From Latrodectus hesperus (taxonomy: Eukaryota > Arthropoda > Arachnida > Araneae > Theridiidae), in NCBI GenBank assembly GCA_037975125.1, contig CM075857.1, positions 24,106,707 through 24,170,706 on the forward strand: 64,000 nucleotides of DNA, written 5' to 3'. Positions 12,402-25,585 of this stretch are shown piece after piece; position 1 is the stretch's first letter; every line of letters starts with the position of its first letter. The notes below the pieces were generated by a model that was not told the origin of the DNA, made no database searches, and saw only the letters and a list, made by a program, of their open reading frames with translations. Made by a program: the position numbers and the translations under genes.

Positions 12402-12418
12402 TAGATGGCGCGCAGTTA
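12402..12418. promoter_or_regulatory. CTCF-like motif (weak)
   Basis: agtagatggcgcgcag resembles the arthropod CTCF core AGATGGCGC. Pattern match only, within an AT-rich intron; no occupancy evidence. Confidence 0.2.
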
Positions 12419-12639
12419 GCGTTTATTGCTCAACATCTGAAAGAGAATCGGAAATTATACTTTGTTAAAAGTACCAAGTTGATCGTTTATGTGAATGATG
12501 ACAATGAAACAATAATTTTCAATAGGTTTCTTTTCTTTCGTACTTGTTGGTTTAAAGCGACACATCAGTGGTTAATTTACTTAGATGTTTTTTTCCTAAT
12601 TATATAATTCTTTTTTGGAATCACATAAGATCACGGAAA

Positions 12640-12714
12640 AAACGATATATATTACAATTATAAATTAATTTTTAAATTATAAAAATTAATTTATAATTGC
12701 AATATATATCGTTT
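12640..12714. repeat. inverted repeat (35-bp arms, one mismatch)
   Basis: Arms 12640-12674 and 12680-12714 are reverse complements except one position, with a 5-base loop. The ends read aaacgatatatatt / ...atatatcgttt. Possibly a small palindromic MITE. Confidence 0.88.
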
Positions 12715-13775
12715 GCAATATATATGATAATATTGGATCTTATCCTTTTTAAACATATGTAACACTTTATTTTGCTTAAACTGAAACTTAGAAATGTAAA
12801 AATTCCATATATGAGCAGGAAATAACATTACAGTTGCTATTGCTCCAGTGCTAACATTTACAAATGTTATAAATTTATATGAACATTAGGATTTTATGAG
12901 AAAACAATGTGTTTCTATTATAAGTTACACTTCCTTTTTTAGAATGAAGAGTGTATATTTTCAAATGATTTATTATGAGAATTAACCATCGATTTTTCAT
13001 AATATGTCTTACACAGTTTTGTAATATTTTCTGGTGTGAATACAATGAAGATCAATATTTATTATGCATCCATGAAAAATAATGTATTTTGTTTCAAATT
13101 TGCAAAAAGGAGAGTGACATTATTTTTAAAAGTCCAAAATACGTATCTAAAATATAAAAATCATTAAAGGAATACATTGCTTTTTAATATCAAAATATCA
13201 CAAAGTATTTGTCCAAACCAATATCTTATAAATCTGTTTTAAATGATTTCCTATTGTTTGATTCTAATGCTATGCCTAATTTCTAACAGTAAACCATATT
13301 TAGCAACACGTGGAATACTTGATAGTCAGTTGTTTTGTCAGCTATAATGTCTCCAATATATTAACGAAAAGATTGACACAAATTGAAATTTTCTATTTAA
13401 AAATATCGTTGTTTTATATTTCTTAAATATAACTATATTTATTTGAACCATCAACTATAAACTTTACAATTTACAGATATTATTTAAAACCTATCAATAT
13501 TATTAAAATTAAAGTATTATTAAAAATTGTGTGTATTACTGTAAACTTTAATTGGAAGAAAAGGTGTAATTTTAATCGTATAGTTTTAAAAATCTTTCTC
13601 TGTAATAAATAATAGTTACAAATGCTGTATAATACAGGATGCCAAATTCTTAGTTTGGTGATTTTTTGGCACATTTTCTTATGTATCTGGCAACCTGGTT
13701 TTTATTACTTCATAGATATAGAGAGCTATCAGAATGTAGAAAAGTTTATTTTGGTAACCCTAGTATTTATGACAT

Positions 13776-14310
13776 TGTAAGTACACAGTTTCTAGATCGT
13801 AAATTGACCACTAGATGGCTACAAGTCAAGTTTTCTTTTGAAGAAATAATCGATATCATATCATTAGCAAAATATTATTTTGCAATGAAGTAAATTAAAC
13901 AAAGTGCTAAAATATTAATTAAAATAAGGAATAAATCTTCATGTAAATTTTAAAGATAAAATTAATGTGTAATTTATTAAATTATTTTTGTGCATGTAAA
14001 ATGAAAAAAACAAATTATGTAAACTGTTGCTGGAAATGTATTTTCTTTGAATAATGAGTTTGGCAACAAGTTAGTTTTGTTGCATTTTCGTTGTCAAGTT
14101 AGTTAGTTGCATTCGAATGTAAAAATTGTGTGTAATATAATATAGAAAAAATAAAAACTGTGCTGTAATATTGTATCCTGAGATTCTTGTCTTAAATTTT
14201 AATTACATTATTCAGAAGAACAGTGTTAAATAATCATTTTGCAGTAATAATGAAGGAATTTGGTTTAAATTGCGTTGGTGCTGTACATTCACATGTATCT
14301 GGCGCTAACA
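13776..14310 (+). repeat. 5' LTR
   Basis: 535 bp, begins tgtaagtacacag and ends gcgctaaca. Matches 17935-18469 over its full length with a single visible difference. Contains an aataaa-type signal in aaaaaataaaaactgtg near 14147-14161. Confidence 0.95.
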
Positions 14311-14312
14311 AC

Positions 14313-14331
14313 TGGTGACCCGGACATTTCG
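14313..14331 (+). other. primer-binding site, tRNA-Trp type
   Basis: Two bases after the LTR, tggtgacccggac matches the complement of the eukaryotic tRNA-Trp 3' end (TGGTGACCCCGAC) at 12 of 13 positions. CsRn1-clade elements are known for tRNA-Trp priming. Confidence 0.75.
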
Positions 14332-14386
14332 TTATTAAATCGTGTTCTTTCTGCATTATTTCTGTGGAGTAAATAATATTGTCATA

Positions 14387-15181
14387 ATGACTGATAGTGA
14401 AGACAAAAACACATTTGAAGCTAACAAAGTCAGTGTTAAGATACCACCATTCTGGATAGACAAGCCTGAAATGTGGTTTTATCAAGTAGAAGCACAATTT
14501 ACTATCAGTGGAATCACAAGCGAGGAAACAAAATTTAACTATTTAGTTGCACAGTTAGAACCTAGATACATGGAAAATATCTGGGACATCATTAAGGACA
14601 CTAGCACAAATAAATATTCAACTGCAAAGAACAGACTGTTGCAGACATTTAAAGAGAGTGAAAGCCTAAAAATGAAAAAATTGCTCACTGGACTGGAGTT
14701 AGGAGACATGAAGCCAACCCAGCTTCTAAGAAAAATGCGGGCTTTAGGTGAATCAAATGAAATTTCCGACAAAGTCCTTCGAACATTGTGGCTAGAAAAA
14801 ATGCCAGATTGTATTAAGCATGTGTTGATTGTGAGTGATGAAGGGTTAGAAAAATTAGCCACAATGGCGGACAAAATTCTGGAACTGAATCCACGGGTGG
14901 AATTAGCTAGTGCAAGTCAAGCAAACCCTCCTGTAGATGAGTTGCTAAAAAAGATATGTGCTCTTGAACAGCAAATAGCAAGTATGAGTACAAGGATATC
15001 ACGCTCACGAGCTCAGAGTCCTGGCCACTATAAAAATAGAAGCCGAAGTAAATCACGAAGGCGGTTTGACCCCAAAGGTAAATACTGCTTCTTTCATTTT
15101 AAATTTGGAAGAAAATGTTTCCCAGATAAGTGCAAACAACCATGCAGCTGGAAGGATGCGGAAAACATAGAGAAGCAGTAG
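14387..15181 (+). CDS. gag-like protein of the LTR element
   Basis: 264 codons from ATG at 14387 (MTDSEDKNTFEANKVSVKIP). N-terminal capsid-type helical region (FWIDKPEMWFYQVEAQF), a Ser/Arg-rich stretch (SRSRAQSP...SRSKSRRRF, about residues 207-233), then a CX3HX10CX3C knuckle, the CHCC variant typical of CsRn1-group elements rather than the usual CCHC. The frame is intact. It overlaps the protease frame by about 50 bases in a -1 relation, suggesting ribosomal frameshifting. An upstream GTG extension is in the leader and not used. Confidence 0.88.
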   Translation: MTDSEDKNTFEANKVSVKIPPFWIDKPEMWFYQVEAQFTISGITSEETKFNYLVAQLEPRYMENIWDIIKDTSTNKYSTAKNRLLQTFKESESLKMKKLLTGLELGDMKPTQLLRKMRALGESNEISDKVLRTLWLEKMPDCIKHVLIVSDEGLEKLATMADKILELNPRVELASASQANPPVDELLKKICALEQQIASMSTRISRSRAQSPGHYKNRSRSKSRRRFDPKGKYCFFHFKFGRKCFPDKCKQPCSWKDAENIEKQ

Positions 15182-17445
15182 ATTCTGCGGCAAGACCTGC
15201 TGCTTCCCAAGAAGTTCGCCGCAAATTTCGTTTATTTGTTAAAGATAGAACGACTGGATTGCGTTTCCTTATTGACAGTGGTGCAGATCTCTCATTAATT
15301 CCAGCAACTGCAAAAACATCTACTCCCAGTTCGTATGTTTTATATGCAGCAAATGGAACAAAAATACCAACATATGGTGTGAAAACCATGACTTTAGATT
15401 TTGGTCTCAGGCGTGCTTTCCAGTGGCCATTTGTTGTTGCAAAGGTGAGCAAAGGCATTATAGGCGCTGATTTTCTAAATCATTTTTAGTTATTAATTGA
15501 TATTCACAACAAAAAGTTAATTGATGATATCACAAAACTGTCCATAAGAAGTGAAATTATGACTGTTACTGATGCATTGTGCATCAGTACATTGAATAAT
15601 ACATCACAATTTAGTGAACTACTTAGATTGTACCCAGACATTACTAAACCTCATGTCTTAAACACTTATACCAAACACGATGTCAAGCATTACATTACTA
15701 CCAAAGGACAACCAGTGCATTCACGAGCACGGCAATTAAACCCAGAAAAATTGTCATTAGCTAAACAAAGCTTCAAAATCTTTTCTGATTGGGCTATAGG
15801 ATCTGTATTGCAACAATTAGAAGAAGGCAGTTGGAAGCCAATAGCTTTTTATTCAAAGAAATTGAATGCCGCTCAAAGATCTTATAGTACCTATGATCGA
15901 GAACTATTAGGTATATATCTGTCAATAAAACACTTTAAGCATATGTTAGAAGGGAGAGAATTTAGCATCCTCACAGACCACAAACCACTAAAATTTGCTT
16001 TTAAGCAAAAAAATGAGAAGGCATCTCCACGCCAATTACGTCAGCTCCAGTATATTTCCCAATTCACGACAGACATAGAACACATCAGTGGAGCCGATAA
16101 TGTTGTAGCCGATGCTCTATCAAGGATTGAAGAAGTATCTGTGATTGATTATGAGGTAATAGCCCAAGAGCAAAGCACTGATCCAGAGTTTAAAGAGTTA
16201 TGCTCCAGTGACACATCACTCAAGTTCAAACCGTACACCACTGAATCTGGAAAAACATTGTGGTGTGATATATCTCAAAGCAAAATTCGACCATATATTC
16301 CTCTCAACTTCAGGAAAAAAGTTTTTAATCAGATTCACAACCTGTCACATCCTGGCATCAGATCAACTGTTAAGCAGATAACTGCTAGGTTTGTTTGGCC
16401 TGGAATCAATAAGGAAGTTCGAGAGTGGGCTAGAGGATGCATCAGTTGCCAAAAAGTGAAGACAACCAGGCACACAAAATCAAAAGTTTCTCAATATCAA
16501 GAGCCAGATTCTCGGTTCACTATAGTGCATATTGACCTTATTGGCCCCTTGCCTCCATCTGAGGGCCAAATGTATTGCTTGACATGTATAGACAGATTTA
16601 CATGCTGGATGGAAGCCATTCCTTTACAGGACATTACTGCAGAAACTGTAAGCAAGGCTTTCTATAATCACTGGGTATGTCGATTTGGGGTACCTGGCAG
16701 TATCATTGCTGACCAAGGAATGCAGTTCAAATCTGAATTGTTCAAAAATCTTGCGTTAATATGTGGTGCTAAAGTGCGACATTCCACTCCATATCATGCT
16801 CAGTGCAATGGAAAAATCGAAAGACTGAATCGCACATTAAAAACAGCCATGAAAGCACATAATAGTGTCAAATGGACTGAAATTTTGCCCACAGTGCTCT
16901 TGGGTCTTAGATCAGCTCTTCAACTTGACTCAAATTACTCAATTGCACAGATGGTGTATGGCACACATATTAAAGTACCTGGTGAATTTTTTGATCCACC
17001 TAGTTCAAGAATGGAACCTGGAACATTTGTCAGCAAACTCCAAGAGGTCATGGATAAATTAAAACCATTACGATCGCCGCAGAGATCTAACCAGAAAGTG
17101 TTTGTTCATAGGGATTTAAAATCTTGTGCTCATGTTTTTGTGCGCATTGACAGAGTAAAAAAACCTCTAGAACCTGCTTACGAGGGACCCTTTTTAGTAT
17201 TGGGCAGAAATGATAAATATTTTTCCCTGTCTATAAAAAATAAATGTGTCAACATTTCAATTGATAGACTTAAACCAGCTTATATGTTAACTGACAGTGA
17301 CTTACTGCCATTGGTGTTGGATGACAGTCCACTTCCTAAGAATTTACGGGCAGGAGATTCACAGGACAGACCTGATAAAAATAATACATCTACTAACACA
17401 CGCTGTGGGCGAAAGATCAAATTACCTGTCAGATTTCAAGATTAA
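15130..17445 (+). pseudogene. pol of the LTR element, RT deleted and one stop
   Basis: One frame throughout. 15130-15486 is an aspartic protease (LIDSGADLSLIP, then GIIGADFL). A TAG at 15487-15489 interrupts it. From 15559 the frame starts toward RT (LSLAKQSF) but at about 15784 jumps directly to SDWAIGSVLQQ, the start of RNase H, so the whole RT core including YxDD and the first RNase H Asp is missing, in frame. RNase H follows (YDRELLGIY, TDHKPL, VADALSRI), then integrase with HHCC (residues 260, 264, 294, 297 of the 15559 frame) and a DDE triad (D326, D385, E421), and a GPF-like C-terminal module. It is RT-negative and needs help in trans. Confidence 0.93.
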
Positions 17446-17920
17446 TAGTATAATAACCTTTCTGGCTTATTACACATTATCTATTAACACTTGATATTAC
17501 TATGTTTATATATTTTGATTTATTTCCATTTCTGCATTTTCTTCTATGTAAATATATTATGATTTATTTCTTAATAATAGCTTAGTATGCTTTTATTTTT
17601 TTAACTGCCCTCGTGCATATTGTAAAGTAAAATACTTGCAAATGTACAAAGTAACTTAGCAAAAATCTTAATGTTGATGTAGCCTTGGAAAGTTCTGTTT
17701 TTTATTTCTCTTGAAAATATCAGTAATTGTAACTATGTATGTATTGTAATTTGTTTATGTGTAATGTGCAATAATTATTCTACATTACACAAGTTATAAT
17801 TTGTAACATGTTACAAAAGTTAAATATGTAGAGTATATGCTAGGTGTAAAAAAAAAAATCTTATTTTTATTTCAAAAATTACATATTTCACCATGGTTCT
17901 TTGTATCGTAACTTAGTTAC

Positions 17921-17934
17921 TGGTGAGGGAGTAA
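17921..17934 (+). other. polypurine tract of the LTR element
   Basis: ggtgagggag plus taa immediately before the 3' LTR start; purine-rich as expected for plus-strand priming. Confidence 0.65.
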
Positions 17935-18469
17935 TGTAAGTACACAGTTTCTAGATCGTAAATTGACCACTAGATGGCTACAAGTCAAGTTTTCTTTTGA
18001 AGAAATAATCGATATCATATCATTAGCAAAATATTATTTTGCAATGAAGTAAATTAAACAAAGTGCTAAAATATTAATTAAAATAAGGAATAAATCTTCA
18101 TGTAAATTTTAAAGATAAAATTAATGTGTAATTTATTAAATTATTTTTGTGCATGTAAAATGAAAAAAACAAATTATGTAAACTGTTGCTGGAAATGTAT
18201 TTTCTTTGAATAATGAGTTTGGCAACAAGTTAGTTTTGTTGCATTTTCGTTGTCAAGTTAGTTAGTTGCATTCGAATGTAAAAATTGTGTGTAATATAAT
18301 ATAGAAAAAATAAAAACTGTGCTGTAATATTGTATCCTGAGATTCTTGTCTTAAATTTTAATTACATTATTCAGAAGAACAGTGTTAAATAATCATTTTG
18401 CAGTAATAATGAAGGAATTTGGTTTAAATTGCGTTGGTGCTGTACATTCACATGTATATGGCGCTAACA
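17935..18469 (+). repeat. 3' LTR
   Basis: 535 bp partner of the 5' LTR, followed by the acat target duplication. Confidence 0.95.
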
Positions 18470-21400
18470 ACATCACCCACGTAACTATACGTCCTCTTGC
18501 AACATTTCCTCATCGCCAAAAATATTCACAATTTGGCATGCTGGATTCTATGGCATCTGCATCGAATAATATAAATGTTAATTAATTTCATCCGAATTTT
18601 TATATGATTTTACTTCAAATGGATTAAATCTATTGTTAGTTTTATCTACTAATGATTTATGGATTTTTAATTTGTTACCATTAAACACTTCAATAAATTT
18701 ATATGAGTTTAAATTAATTTTTTATTTAAAATATTTATTCCCAAATACTCATCAGATGCTTTTAAACAGATACATTTTTTTCTATTATGCTGAATGAGTT
18801 TAAAATTTTAAAGAAAATGCGTAGATTTAGATTGGTAGTTCACACTCGAACAAGTTTAACAATTAAGTTATTTTCACCTGGATTCTAATCTAAATGCCAT
18901 TAACACATAACGTTAAGATCCAGTATTTTAGATTTCCAAGTACTTAACTAGATAATAGGAGTATCGAGCCAACAGTAAACTGTCGAATGGGAAATTCACA
19001 TAAATGCCAATAATAGCAAATTAGTACATAAATTTGTATGTAGAAATATATAAAAACAAGTAATGCAAGTAATGATTACTATATTCTTGTATATATATTT
19101 TTTAATTATATAAAATATAAATTAAATGAAAAATATCAATTAAAATTTAATATTATATATTCTGTATGGGATAAATTAAATTACATTAGATTAATATTTT
19201 GTTTTGAGTTTTGATTGATTCAAAACAATATTTCGGGTTTTTCATAGGTATTTTCACCTCAAATGATTTTCATAGTGACTGAAATTAATATAGCGAAAAA
19301 TTTATTACTAAACAATTAAAAAAGTACTATTACATACAACTCATTCAATATATTGAAAGAATAGATTAATTAAAATGTATTGAAAGAGTTAATTATTGAA
19401 AGATTAGATAAAATATATCAAAAGAGTAAAAGATAGGAAAGTCGTAATGCACAAGTTGTAATTCAATAATTTTACAATGCGATCGAGCTTATAATTTTAA
19501 TGTAAGTTGAATCTTATACTAAAACAAATAATAATGAATTTGTAACATTATAAATGACATAATAAGAACTTATATAAACTTAAGTGCCTTATTGTGGTAT
19601 CATTAGCTTAGTAAAATATTTATTTTAAGAAAAATCAAACAAAAATGAAAAATACTTACAATGGATAACTTTGATAAATATTTTGTAAATACATTCAAGG
19701 TTAATATTTTTAATATCGATATGAAATAATAAATAAAATATGAAATTATATACGAAATTGTTCCATCCTTGTACGTTTAAATTTAAATTAAAGATTGGAA
19801 TTACATAATCTTTAAATCTAAGTGGTATGCAAATAGGTGTTAAGATCGAAATATATTAAACTGCATCATAAATACTTAAGTAATGTGATGTAAAATAGAT
19901 TATACTTTCATATTTAAAGCATTATTTAGGCAATTTTTAATACTACATGCCGAATATAGTTTAATGTTATACTCATTTTGCATTTAAATATTCATCTTAA
20001 TGTAAAATAAGAATATCCGTCTTTGAGGTGTTTCGAATTTGACATAAAAAAGAAATGTATTTTATACTTTTCATTTTTTAGATCCCTCAAAATTTAAATT
20101 TTGAAAAACCCATTTATAGTTGTTGTACTCTTCTTAAACATAATTTAAATCTACGTGCCGAATATCAGTTGATTCAGATATTTGATCAGGAAAATAGATC
20201 GAAAATATATTTTACATAAAGTAGGAGAAAAAAGCTTAGAATTTCAAATTTTCAAAAGTTCTTTTCCAAAACTACTTTGAGTCTCAAGATAAACCTGCAT
20301 ACTAAATTTCGTGCATTTAGATTACTGAAAATAAGGAAGAATAGAATTTCAACAGAAGACAAGTCCCAAGGCAAAAAAATTTTAAAAATTCTTTCTCAGA
20401 TAGAAATTCTTACAAAATCATATTTCAAAATATTTCAGAACAATATATAAAGTTGTGTGATAATTTTCAAGCTTCTCAATTCCAATTGAAGAAGAAAATG
20501 TGTATTAATTTACACTCAAATTTAGGGTTTTCTGTCATTGTCAATTTATTATAAAATGTTGTTGAAGATCACATAATTGTACAAAGTTATTATGTGCCTT
20601 ACTTGTGCATGATTTTTTAATCTCAATCAACTATAAATTTCTAATGAAGATGAGGTTTCCACATTAAATGGTTTCAAAATATTCAAGTACAATGTGCTTT
20701 TGCACCATTTGAAAATAAATGAACATAGAAACAAGCATTTCGTGAGAATATGCATTAAGAAGTAAACAGTTGAATATGAATCTAAAAATTAAAATTAAAA
20801 CTGCACTTTCAAATTTTCGAATTTAAAAATAAAATTCAACTTTCTGCAAAAAAAAAAATGACAAGAGCGAAAAATTTGCTTCTTAAAGAAAACGTGCAAA
20901 TGAGTCAGCAAACGAGTCATAGTTGTTTTTGAAAATATTACACTAAATACATTTTCAAAATAGATTTTGATAAAGAAAATGCCTTGAACAACACTACATC
21001 GGTGCCATTGACCTTTCATGATGTTATTTAAGTTGTAAGATACTCTAAAACACAGATCAGACACATAAACCTTGTTTAAACCCATGCAAAGTCACATTCG
21101 AAATAGATTCACAATAAATTTGTCAAGATATGACCCAAACATGCTACATATTTTTTACCATTGGATTCTTACACTATCTAAATTCTTCTTTACAATGTGA
21201 TTTTGGACTCGTTTGTGAAGTATATACAAACCCTTTGCCATTTGGTCCAGGAAAACTTTTCTTTTGCCCAATAAAAACGTGAACTTCTCTGTCATAGGTT
21301 CTGGATAAAATACATTTCTGGTTATCTTTTACATAGGTTAAGCACTGTATACGCTTTTTCGCACCTCAATAATAAATATAATGAAATTAAAAAAATAAAA

Positions 21401-21888
21401 ATCAATGAGATGAAGAATAATGAGTGTTTTCTTACAAGCCGAAAGAGCACATAAATGGGAAAGTCGTCGTATTATGGTCAGCCTTAAACATATGACCTAG
21501 ACTCAAAATGTTCATAAACTGATTATAACTGATCCGTCAAACAATGAACCGCCTCAAAGGCGCATTTAATTGTCTAGTGACATCCGTTTGGAAAAAGCCC
21601 AGCTACTCCAAAGAATGAAATAAGCTGTTTTTCCTAGACATGGCAACACCCACTTCAGGAAAAATTTGACTATCAACGTTCAAACACAAAACTTATGCAA
21701 GTATTTGATAAAATTTATTTTTCCTTTGAAATGCATAAAATAATTTAATTAATTAATGACGCTATATTAAAATTGTATAGTGAGTTGTAATCTAAGTTTA
21801 ATTTGATAAGAGTATTTTTTTGAGTTGCTACTTTTTACGACTACTATTATGGGCACGATGCTAAATTTATCATTAAGCTAACTTAGAT

Positions 21889-22678
21889 CAGGGATGCACA
21901 ACCTATGGCCCACGGATGAAAATTGGCCCACGTCGTCTTTAAAGGTTGCCCGCGAATGTTGTTAATAAAATAAGACTAATTTAAAAATAATGAGACTCTT
22001 TCAAATAAAAAAAAGAAAAAATCTGATAGGAAAACGATTCTACATCAGAATAAATATTTTACATCTGCTCATAAAGTTCATTTTTTTATAACGCGGATTT
22101 TCTGTTTGTTCCCTTCATGGCTACCCGAGAGTATGAATGTTCGTATAGGAGTTCAAAATGCAGCTGCATGTGCAACTTTCTTTGGCAGCACTTACATTTG
22201 TGAGCAAACTTTTTCTTTCATGAATTTAAACAAATCAAAAATAAGAAATAGAATAGCAGATGAGAACCTTTCTTCTGTTTTACGTATTGCCACAACGAAT
22301 CTTAAGCCCAACATAATATCAATAACTTCAAATATTCAGTCACAGCCATCACATTAAATTTTACTAATTTTTTTCAAAATTTAAATTGTGTTCTTTGTAT
22401 AATTACCAAAAAGTTTTCTCCTGTTATTCAATTTCAAGTTTTTTTCTGGAAATAAAGTATTTTAAGCATATCTATAATGTTTGTGTTTTATTCCTTCATT
22501 GTATAATGTTTGCATGAGTAAAATAAGTAAATTAATAATTGTAATTCATGCGTATTGCCACAAAAAAACAGTGTTTTTACGTTTATAACATGTTTTAACA
22601 TTTACGTGCTGCTTTGGCCCTCGACTTGATCTTTTTTCATATTTTGGCCCCTCATTCTGAAAAGGTTGTGCACCCCTG
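21889..22678 (+). mobile_element. hAT internal-deletion derivative (790 bp)
   Basis: Ends cagggatgcacaacc and ggttgtgcacccctg are inverted repeats, bounded by a perfect 8-bp duplication acttagat (21881-21888, 22679-22686). The interior is collinear with the two ends of the 2.65 kb hAT at 44685-47338: the upstream piece reading FPSWLPESMNVRIG is fused near 22150 to the hAT dimerisation domain (NAAACATFFGSTYICEQTFS, 22157-22357). About 1.86 kb of transposase is missing. A non-autonomous copy. Confidence 0.95.
22106..22357 (+). pseudogene. fused hAT transposase C-terminal fragment
   Basis: 83 codons. The first 16 come from the 5' untranslated region of the parent, the rest is the C-terminal dimerisation domain (FGSTYICEQTFSFMNLNKSK, RNRIADENLSSVLRIATT). 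No catalytic residues remain; the open frame is probably incidental. Confidence 0.8.
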
Positions 22679-23613
22679 ACTTAGATTACATGATATGTGT
22701 ATTTTTTTCACTTACTATTTGAAATTGTCATAATACTGAGATATTCTTTGTTAGAGTATCAATTGCATTTGAATCTAACGATGATGAAACAGTAACAAAA
22801 GTTGTTCAACAAAATTAGAAGAACTCAAATAAATGAGAGAAGAACTGTTAAGTTCGTGCTATTTACTTCGGTTGAGGACGGTTTCTGTTCCTTGTTAATT
22901 ATCCGGAGGAGAAAAAAATAAGCAGGGGACTTTGTAATTGACCCTGAGTTTATCAGATAATCATACATATTTAGGTAAAAAATAAAATTATAATTCTGAA
23001 TTGGTATAGATTTTAAAGTACAAAGGAAGACAAATTAACCTTTAAGAGTAGCAAAACGAATAGACTTAACAATCTCTCTCCTTTTTTAACATTACTACAT
23101 TCTGCTCAAAATAATTTAAACATTTTTAAATCAATTTATTATGTTTACTAATATTATGAGTTAATGATGCAGTAATGCATAGTTTTTTTAACATCAGTCT
23201 ATCACGTGAACGCTAGTTTAAAATATTTCACGTAATAAAAATTTTCCTTTCAATAATTGAAAGTCATGTTATATTAAACTCGAAGGAAATACAAACATAA
23301 ATGTAATATTATTCTAAATTAAGCATTTTTTTTGTAATTCTCCAAACGCAATTTGATTGTCGATTATAGAAAATTAAATATCGAAAAAAAGAATCATATT
23401 TTTAATCATTTTTTCAAAACACTTTAAAAATATGTGTAGGTTGCTTGATTAAAACTGAAATAAAATTCAAAAAAATGCATTTCATCCCAACAAATTAATA
23501 TTATGATTGCCTATTCATTTAGTTTAGAAAATATGAAATCAAATTTAATGCTTAAAAACAATGGCGCTTAACACTTTTTAACATTAATAATTGTTTTACA
23601 CATTGTACTCTAA

Positions 23614-24776
<1,163 letters not shown>

Positions 24777-24870
<94 letters not shown>
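24777..24870. repeat. (TA)n microsatellite, right of Helitron-like copy
   Basis: Pure TA dinucleotides directly after cttg. Confidence 0.98.
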
Positions 24871-24873
<3 letters not shown>

Positions 24874-25002
24874 GTAATATATAAATACATGATTAGCATA
24901 CCTACAACTTACTTTACTTATCATTTATATGAATTAATAAATAATTTCCTTACATAAATATAGATTTTTAAAATTCAGATCGTATTAAGCCCTGATCCTC
25001 AC

Positions 25003-25125
25003 CTCTGCATCTAGTTTTGTGGGTGGTTGTCCCGGTATTGTCAACTGATTGGTGTTCACAATACTCTTGGGTGTCACAGAATGATTGTTCGAGTTGCTCG
25101 CTGGAGCAGGATTCTGCGGTTGTCT
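25003..25125 (-). CDS. CTNNAL1: alpha-catulin exon g, Pro/Asn-rich linker (41 codons)
   Basis: Acceptor TTTTTCAG and donor GAG|GTGAGG frame 123 bases, phase 0-0. It reads RQPQNPAPASNSNNHSVTPK at the start and ends PPTKLDAE. This is a disordered linker (Pro, Asn, Ser, Thr) equivalent to the poorly conserved linker of vertebrate catulin that ends KPDSE directly before EQAKIAKLG. The LDAE|EQSNIAKLG junction with the next exon reproduces that transition. As a symmetric linker exon it could be alternatively spliced; no evidence for that is visible. Confidence 0.84.
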
Positions 25126-25415
25126 CTGAAAAATGAATCAAACTTCAATCTATTTGTTTCACCACTCAATAAATAACCAAAAATTCATTTAGATATTTTA
25201 CAATGTTCAATATTTATTACTGTATCAATAAAAGCCATCTTAGTGTTTAAAAAATCAAATCAATTCAATGGAATGTAATATTTTTGTGTTCAGCACTTCT
25301 AATAAGAATTATTTTTTAAGGATTTTGTTTTTCTAAAAATGAAATCGGAGAATTTTATTGAGCTTAATTTTTATATAGAGAAAGATTCATGAAGTCATTT
25401 TATATACAATGACAA

Positions 25416-25585
25416 TCCAATTTAAATATTCAATTCAAATACCAATACACGGTAATCCAATTTAAAAATCCAATTCAAATACCAATACAGGTAATCCAAT
25501 TTAAAAAATCGCCTCAAATACGAATGCAGGAAAATCCAGTTTAAAAGCCCAATTCAAATACTAATTCAGGGTAATCCAGTTTAAT
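25416..25585. repeat. 39-40 bp minisatellite, about four units
   Basis: aatccaatttaaa recurs at 25416, 25454, 25493, 25533 and 25573, with diverged units between. Confidence 0.85.

Larger units (their letters stand above)
13776..18469 (+). mobile_element. Ty3/gypsy LTR retrotransposon (CsRn1-like), RT-deleted
   Basis: Complete structure by ends: LTR (13776-14310), primer site, gag, protease, RNase H, integrase, polypurine run, LTR (17935-18469). Both LTRs are 535 bp, start TG and end CA, and differ by one base that I can see (c at 14299 against a at 18458). The 4-bp target duplication acat is at 13772-13775 and 18470-18473. A tRNA-Trp-like primer site and a CHCC gag knuckle point to the CsRn1 group. 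Pol lacks the reverse transcriptase and has a stop after the protease, so the copy cannot be autonomous. Confidence 0.95.

Noticed and set aside
14342..14386. Longer gag start upstream
   Set aside because: The extension begins with GTG inside the leader just after the primer site; the first ATG at 14387 with typical MTDSEDKN is a better start.
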